The notes beneath the pieces were generated by a model, which saw only the letters and a list, made by a program, of their open reading frames with translations, was not told the DNA's origin and did not search any database. The position numbers and the translations under genes were made by a program. Below are positions 4,517 through 8,426 of a DNA stretch of 8,426 nt, in pieces (the stretch's first letter is position 1; each line of letters opens with the position of its first letter). The DNA is from Clostridiales bacterium UBA6330. Its GTDB lineage: Bacteria > Bacillota > Clostridia > Oscillospirales > CAG-272. The DNA is taken from contig DJSQ01000095.1 in NCBI GenBank assembly GCA_002438075.1, positions 1 to 8,426 on the forward strand, read 5' to 3'.

Positions 4517-5389
4517 GTGATTTACCAATTGAAAAATGACTGCCTGACCGTTGCAATTTCCGACATCGGCGCGGAGCTACAGTCGGTTCGCGGCGCGGAC
4601 GGGACCGAATACCTCTGGCAGGGGGACAAAGCCTATTGGGAGGACCGCGCGCCCGTGCTGTTCCCGTTTTGCGGGCGCTTCTGGGAGGGGAAATGCACCG
4701 ACGCGGGCATTCCCTGCGACCCCGGGATGCACGGCTTTCTCCGCCATATGACAACCGGGGTGACGAAAAAAAGCGACGAAGCGATTACGTTTTGCGCCCG
4801 CGACAATGCGGAAACGCGGGGAAAATACCCCTATCCGTTTGAGGTGCGTCTGACCTACCGCTTGCAGGGGCGCACCCTGACCCTGAATGCGGAGATTCTC
4901 AACTGCGGCGAGCGGGTCCTGCCGTTCGCGCTCGGGCTTCACCCTGGGTTTAACCTGCCGTTTGCGGGCGGGACGATGGCGGATTACACGGTCCGTTTCA
5001 TCGGCGCGAACGGGACGATCCGGCGCGTCAAATTTGACGCGGAGGAGTGCTTCCCGATTGGCGGAAGTCGGGATTTCGCGCTCCGTGACGGGGAATGCTT
5101 TGACCCGACCGATGCTTTTTTTGCGGCGGGCTCGGGCTTCTTCTGCGAAATGCCGCACAAGGTGGCGCTGGAGAAGCGCGGGACCGACCGCCGCATTGCG
5201 ATGGAATTCCCCGAATTCCGCTATTTCGGGCTTTGGAAAGCGCAGGGCGGGCAGTTCCTTTGCATGGAGCCGTGGACCTCGATGCCCGCGACGCACGGGG
5301 AGAATACCGAGCTGACCGAAAAGCCCGATCTGCTCCGCTTGGCGGCGGGGGAGAGACGGACCCTGACCTGCACATTTGCATTCCATTAA
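4517..5389 (+). CDS. Aldose 1-epimerase family protein (GalM/LacX-like)
   Basis: 290-aa cytoplasmic enzyme expected to interconvert alpha and beta anomers of an aldose. Family features in order: IGAELQSV (17-24), EYLW (31-34), APVLFPFCGR (45-54), HGFLRH (72-77), ALGLHPGFN with His142, and CMEPWTSMP with Glu251. His72, His142 and Glu251 fit the expected substrate-binding and acid/base residues. The short form and these blocks resemble LacX-type members rather than the longer classical GalM, so the sugar is uncertain. The GTG start at 4517 is preceded by AGAGG; no in-frame upstream ATG competes. It is the first gene of a two-gene operon, 21 bases before udp, which suggests a link to pentose or nucleoside salvage. 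Confidence 0.9.
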   Translation: MIYQLKNDCLTVAISDIGAELQSVRGADGTEYLWQGDKAYWEDRAPVLFPFCGRFWEGKCTDAGIPCDPGMHGFLRHMTTGVTKKSDEAITFCARDNAETRGKYPYPFEVRLTYRLQGRTLTLNAEILNCGERVLPFALGLHPGFNLPFAGGTMADYTVRFIGANGTIRRVKFDAEECFPIGGSRDFALRDGECFDPTDAFFAAGSGFFCEMPHKVALEKRGTDRRIAMEFPEFRYFGLWKAQGGQFLCMEPWTSMPATHGENTELTEKPDLLRLAAGERRTLTCTFAFH

Positions 5390-5410
5390 AACGAAAAGAG
5401 GGAAAACGAT

Positions 5411-6196
5411 ATGCTGACACCCGATAGAAAGCCGTTCCATATTCCGACCGAGCGCGGGAAAGTGGGGCGCTATTGCATCCTGCCGGGGGCACCCGAGAGG
5501 GTAGAACAGATTGCGGCGCTGTTGGAGGAGCCTGTTTTTGTGGGCAGAAACCGCGAATTTACGGTTTGGAACGGAAAGCTGGCGGGCGAGACGGTGACGG
5601 TTTGCTCCACGGGCATCGGCGGACCCTCCACGGCGATTGCGGTGGAGGAACTGGTCGATTGCGGCGCGGAGGTGCTCATCCGCGTTGGGACCTGCGGCGG
5701 AATCGCAACGGCGGTTGCGAGCGGGGACCTCGTGGTGGCAACGGGCGCGGTGCGGCAGGACGGCACCTCGCACGAGTATGCGCCGCCCGAATATCCCGCA
5801 GTCCCCGATTTCGGCGTGACGGCGGCACTGCAAAGGGCGGCGGCGCGCGCCATGGCGGAGGCGGGAAAGGGGAATGCCGTCCACCTCGGCGTGGTGCAGA
5901 GCAAGGACTCGTTTTACGGTCAGCATTCGCCCGCGCGGATGCCGATTGCGGGTGATTTGGAGGCGAAATGGGAGGCATGGAAGCGGCTCGGCGTGCTGGC
6001 GAGCGAGATGGAGGCTTCCACGCTCTTTACGGTCGGCGCGGCGCGGGGCGTGCGGACGGGCGCGGTGTTCCACGTCATCTGGAATCAGGAGCGCGCGAAG
6101 GCGGGACTTGACACCGATGCGGCGGAATCGCACGACACGGGAGCGGCTGTCCGAGCGGCTGTGGAGGCTGTCCGATTGCTGATTTCCTTCGACTGA
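5411..6196 (+). CDS. udp: Uridine phosphorylase
   Basis: 261-aa nucleoside phosphorylase that splits uridine with phosphate into uracil and ribose-1-phosphate. PGAPERV (25-31), NREF (47-50), STGIGGPS (66-73) and RVGTCGG (91-97) are present. Arg30, Arg48, Arg91 and Thr94 match the phosphate-site positions of Escherichia coli Udp. SKDSFYGQHSPARMP (164-178), with Gln171 and Arg176 as likely uracil-site residues, and SEMEAS (198-203), which contacts ribose, are of the Firmicutes type. The ATG has AGAGGG upstream. It is cotranscribed with the aldose epimerase gene. The terminator stem forms from the last codons, so the operon ends abruptly here. A purine specificity is less likely given the uracil-site motif. 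Confidence 0.93.
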   Translation: MLTPDRKPFHIPTERGKVGRYCILPGAPERVEQIAALLEEPVFVGRNREFTVWNGKLAGETVTVCSTGIGGPSTAIAVEELVDCGAEVLIRVGTCGGIATAVASGDLVVATGAVRQDGTSHEYAPPEYPAVPDFGVTAALQRAAARAMAEAGKGNAVHLGVVQSKDSFYGQHSPARMPIAGDLEAKWEAWKRLGVLASEMEASTLFTVGAARGVRTGAVFHVIWNQERAKAGLDTDAAESHDTGAAVRAAVEAVRLLISFD

Positions 6197-6209
6197 AGGA
6201 AACATTTTT
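6183..6209 (+). terminator. Terminator overlapping the end of udp
   Basis: TTTCCTTC (6183-6190) pairs with GAAGGAAA (6195-6202) around a GACT loop, followed by CATTTTT. The TGA stop (6194-6196) is part of the structure, so the final codons double as the terminator stem. Confidence 0.8.
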
Positions 6210-6239
6210 CGGGAAAAGAAAAAATTTTTATTTTAGTCA

Positions 6240-6268
6240 TTGACAACCGCTTTTTCTTGTGATACAAT
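6240..6268 (+). promoter_or_regulatory. Sigma-A promoter of the SH3-repeat lipoprotein gene
   Basis: TTGACA (6240-6245), a 17-base spacer and TACAAT (6263-6268) form a near-consensus promoter in AT-rich DNA, 73 bases before the chosen ATG at 6342. Confidence 0.8.
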
Positions 6269-6341
6269 ATAAATAGCTATATTTATTTGGTAGATGAACG
6301 GAAGTTTATATAGATATCCAAAAGCGGAAAGGAAGAGAAAA

Positions 6342-7793
6342 ATGAAATTCAAGAGAACAGTTACACTTGCCATTCTTGCCGCCGTCCTCTCGGCAAATAT
6401 GGTTGCGTGTGTTGCGGAAAAGGACCCGAATAAGGACCCGAATCAGACCTATACGGATGCAAACGGGAATGTGGTGACACAACAGGAAAAAGACCCGCAA
6501 AATGACCCTGCAAAGGACAAATATGAGGAGGTCAAAAAGACGGTATACATCAGCGAGAAGAATTCCTCGCTGCAAAGAGTTGACGGAAAAGGGAAAAACG
6601 TTTCGGTGGAGATTGCCACGGAATTGAGCGTTACCGGGCAGAGTACGAAATGGTATAAGGTCACCTATGAGGGCGAGGAATACTATATCTCCCGCGGTCG
6701 GACAACCGATGACGATTTGGGCGAAAAGACCTTTGAACCCTGCAACAAAACGATGTATGTGACGGGAAGTGTAAACGTCCGTCCGTATCCGTCAATCAAC
6801 AAAAAGTTTTCGGAGGCAATCGGGGACCGCGCAAAGGGGGATGAAGTAAAAGTCATCAAGCAAAGCACGGAGGTCGGTTGGAGTAAGGTCGAATATACGA
6901 ATAACGGCAAAACCGTTCAGGGTTTTATCAAAACGAGATACTTGACAACGAATCCCTCCGGTCAGCAAAATTATGCCGAGAACTTCACGGATTTCGATGA
7001 GCCGAAAACGGTTTATGTTATCGCGGATACCAAACTGAGTCTGCGTGAGACACCTTATCTGCCGGATGAAGACGGTGATGGCGGCGGAACTCTTGTAGGC
7101 GGAGAGGGTGTTGCGCGCGGGACAAAATTGGAAGCCATTGCAGAGGGAACCGTGGACGGCGTGGTTTGGTATAAAGTGATTTATCAGCCCAGCTCGTCGA
7201 AGCCTAAGGTGGAGTGTTACGGTGTGAAAAAGTATTTGTCCGAAACCATGCCGAGTGATACCGTTGACCCCGAAGAACTGATTCAAAGATATAATTTCAA
7301 GAAGTTTGACAATGAACTGACGGCATATCCCGTTGGTACAAGTGTGAATATCAGAACCGTTCCGACATCGGACAACAGTAAGAGTGAGCTTGTTGGATAT
7401 GTTACAACCGGACAGAAAATGACGGCAATTGCATATGGAAAATCTCTGACAAGCGATTATCTGTGGTGCTTGGTTAAACTGAGCGACGGAAAATACGGAT
7501 TTGCATCCTATGATTACCTGACCACAAACAGCAAGGGAGAGAAGAGCCCGTTGCCTCTGTCTTTGGATGCTATGATTTCAAGCTACGGAATGACGAAAAT
7601 CAACGAAACCAAGACTTCAAACGATATTGTTGAATTGCGCAGTACACCGGACGGAACAGCGAGCGCAATTTCCACAAAGCCCAAGGGAACGTCCATGAAG
7701 ATTGTGGCGAGAGGAAAAGTCGGAATAAACGATTGGTATATTGTTGAGGTTGACGGCGCGTATTATTTCGCTATTCAGAATGTGTTCGACTGA
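6342..7793 (+). CDS. Secreted lipoprotein with five SH3-like repeats
   Basis: 483-aa predicted surface lipoprotein. MKFKRTVTLAILAAVLSANM is a signal peptide and MVAC (20-23) a slightly atypical lipobox, so Cys23 would be the lipid-modified residue. An Asp/Pro/Asn-rich linker (about 27-60) with two KDPN repeats probably spans the cell wall. Five SH3b-like units follow, starting near 66, 134, 220, 324 and 422; several carry the typical VNVR, SLRET, VNIRT or VELRST strand and a W-Y-K-V strand. Unit 3 holds an acidic DEDGDGGG insert. Such repeats usually bind peptidoglycan or other wall ligands; no catalytic domain is visible. The start at 6342 fits the signal peptide and an AAAGGA site; an ATG at 6294 would add 16 charged residues before it. 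GC is lower than in the flanking galM-udp genes. Confidence 0.85.
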   Translation: MKFKRTVTLAILAAVLSANMVACVAEKDPNKDPNQTYTDANGNVVTQQEKDPQNDPAKDKYEEVKKTVYISEKNSSLQRVDGKGKNVSVEIATELSVTGQSTKWYKVTYEGEEYYISRGRTTDDDLGEKTFEPCNKTMYVTGSVNVRPYPSINKKFSEAIGDRAKGDEVKVIKQSTEVGWSKVEYTNNGKTVQGFIKTRYLTTNPSGQQNYAENFTDFDEPKTVYVIADTKLSLRETPYLPDEDGDGGGTLVGGEGVARGTKLEAIAEGTVDGVVWYKVIYQPSSSKPKVECYGVKKYLSETMPSDTVDPEELIQRYNFKKFDNELTAYPVGTSVNIRTVPTSDNSKSELVGYVTTGQKMTAIAYGKSLTSDYLWCLVKLSDGKYGFASYDYLTTNSKGEKSPLPLSLDAMISSYGMTKINETKTSNDIVELRSTPDGTASAISTKPKGTSMKIVARGKVGINDWYIVEVDGAYYFAIQNVFD

Positions 7794-7811
7794 TATTTCC
7801 CCGCAAAGGGG

Positions 7812-7840
7812 TTGACAAAACGCAATTTTTGCGGTATAAT
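7812..7840 (+). promoter_or_regulatory. Perfect consensus promoter with palindromic spacer
   Basis: TTGACA (7812-7817), a 17-base spacer and TATAAT (7835-7840) are a perfect sigma-A promoter. The spacer contains CGCAA-TTT-TTGCG (7821-7833), an inverted repeat that could be an operator. CCGCAAA at 7801-7807 is also complementary to TTTGCGG (7828-7834). The leader to the ATG at 7915 is about 68 bases. Confidence 0.8.
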
Positions 7841-7914
7841 ATTGTTATTGACGGTATACAGTGCCGGTAACAACGGCTGTCGCGGGCGGCGGTCGGTTGG
7901 AAAGGAGCCTTACT

Positions 7915-8391
7915 ATGAATGATAATGTGGTTTTCGATTCGGCTAAACGCGCAGGGACCTTTGTCGGTAAAACCCTTGCCTGCTTTGCGGCGGGGATTAT
8001 GCTGGTTGCCGATACCGCTACCAGAAAGAGAAATTTCGTCACGGGGAATGTGAATGTCGTGCGGCAGGAGCCGAAGTCGGTTCCCGCTTACGCCTCCGAC
8101 AAAAAGACCCGTTTCGTCTGCCGTGAGTGCGGCGCGCCTGTCGATGTCAAGTCGTTCCGTCTGGCGCATGGCTACACACCCGGGAAGGGCTTCCTGTGCG
8201 ACAATTGCCGCGCGATGGGCAAGTCCTCCTCCAAATACTACGGCGGCGCGGACTACAACGACAGCGAGACCCTCAGCGCAACCTGTGCCGACTGCGGCAA
8301 GGTCCTGCGTGCGAAGTCCTACCGCGAGCTGAAAAAGTACCGCATCGGCAAAAAATACTACTGCCGCGATTGCTACATGAAAAACTATTGA
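7915..8391 (+). CDS. Double zinc-ribbon protein with N-terminal hydrophobic segment
   Basis: 158-aa protein; the ATG at 7915 has AAAGGAG seven bases upstream. Residues 15-32 form a moderately hydrophobic segment that may anchor it to the membrane. Two Cys4 modules follow: C69-x-x-C72 with C95-x-x-C98, and C124-x-x-C127 with C150-x-x-C153. Each reads C-x-x-CG, a Lys-Ser-(Phe/Tyr)-Arg strand, then a (F/Y)-x-C-x-x-C half, so the modules look like an internal duplication of a zinc ribbon. A Ser/Tyr/Gly linker (about 102-117) separates them. Zinc binding is well supported; the target (nucleic acid or protein) is unknown, and I recognise no named family. It is transcribed alone and is followed by the dispersed hairpin repeat. 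Confidence 0.85.
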   Translation: MNDNVVFDSAKRAGTFVGKTLACFAAGIMLVADTATRKRNFVTGNVNVVRQEPKSVPAYASDKKTRFVCRECGAPVDVKSFRLAHGYTPGKGFLCDNCRAMGKSSSKYYGGADYNDSETLSATCADCGKVLRAKSYRELKKYRIGKKYYCRDCYMKNY

Positions 8392-8405
8392 TTCTACAGG
8401 GTGGA

Positions 8406-8426
8406 GACCTCGGGGCTTTGCCCCGA
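8406..8426 (+). repeat. Second copy of the hairpin repeat, cut by the window edge
   Basis: These 21 bases are the exact reverse complement of 40-60 and contain the hairpin CGGGGC-TTT-GCCCCG. The copy begins 14 bases past the stop of the zinc-ribbon gene and points away from it, as the first copy does from the metallophosphatase gene. The outer hairpin seen at 1-33 would be expected just beyond the window end. Confidence 0.75.

Noticed and set aside
4577..6205. A 542-codon minus-strand open frame opposite galM and udp
   Set aside because: It spans two genes that have conserved catalytic motifs on the plus strand. The product is Arg/His/Pro-rich with no recognisable domain and no ribosome binding site.
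6294..6341. Upstream ATG start for the lipoprotein
   Set aside because: It would put 16 mainly polar and basic residues before a complete signal peptide and lacks a good ribosome binding site.
7799..7811. CCCC-GCAAA-GGGG hairpin after the lipoprotein gene
   Set aside because: It has only four base pairs and no T-run, and it abuts the next promoter, so it is not convincing as a terminator.
1..8426. CRISPR array, tRNA, rRNA, transposase or riboswitch
   Set aside because: No regularly spaced repeats, cloverleaf, rRNA motifs, transposase motifs or recognisable aptamer cores were seen by eye on either strand.

Overview
The window looks like chromosomal DNA of an endospore-forming Clostridia bacterium, most likely Oscillospiraceae/Ruminococcaceae-like. 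The reasons are a spoVAD-spoVAE pair, strong AGGAGG-type ribosome binding sites, near-consensus sigma-A promoters, GC-rich core genes, and several small proteins of a type I associate with Clostridia. No rRNA, tRNA, CRISPR array, transposase or integrase was found. No stretch over 300 bases lacks a gene.

Left arm (1-1849, all minus strand). A dispersed hairpin repeat (1-60) lies directly after the stop codon of a YkuE/YaeI-like metallophosphatase, which has its own sigma-A promoter. Upstream of it is a tight cluster of three small uncharacterised genes (77, 121 and 111 aa). The last encodes a polyproline protein with a hydrophobic tail. The cluster may be read from a sigma-K/E-like promoter.

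Accessory, AT-richer middle (1915-2983). A SLOG-fold (DUF2493/YspA-like) protein and a divergent ribbon-helix-helix protein share a control region with a perfect palindrome. Next comes what I read as an unannotated type I toxin-antitoxin locus. A 35-aa single-helix membrane peptide is expressed from a consensus promoter with a long, structured leader. A convergent antisense RNA starts from its own consensus promoter, and the two transcripts overlap at their 3' ends in a shared hairpin. This is the txpA/ratA-like and fst-like architecture. The -35 box and spacer of the antisense promoter lie inside the terminator hairpin of the spoVA operon.

Sporulation block (3020-4459, minus). spoVAD and spoVAE overlap by 8 bases. 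They follow a good sigma-G promoter but have no spoVAC upstream.

Right arm (4449-8426, plus). A galM-like aldose 1-epimerase and a uridine phosphorylase (udp) form a two-gene sugar/nucleoside salvage operon whose terminator overlaps the udp stop codon. Next is a 483-aa lipoprotein with five SH3-like repeats. Last is a 158-aa zinc-ribbon protein behind a perfect consensus promoter with a palindrome in its spacer. The window ends in a second copy of the hairpin repeat, placed after its gene exactly as the first copy is.
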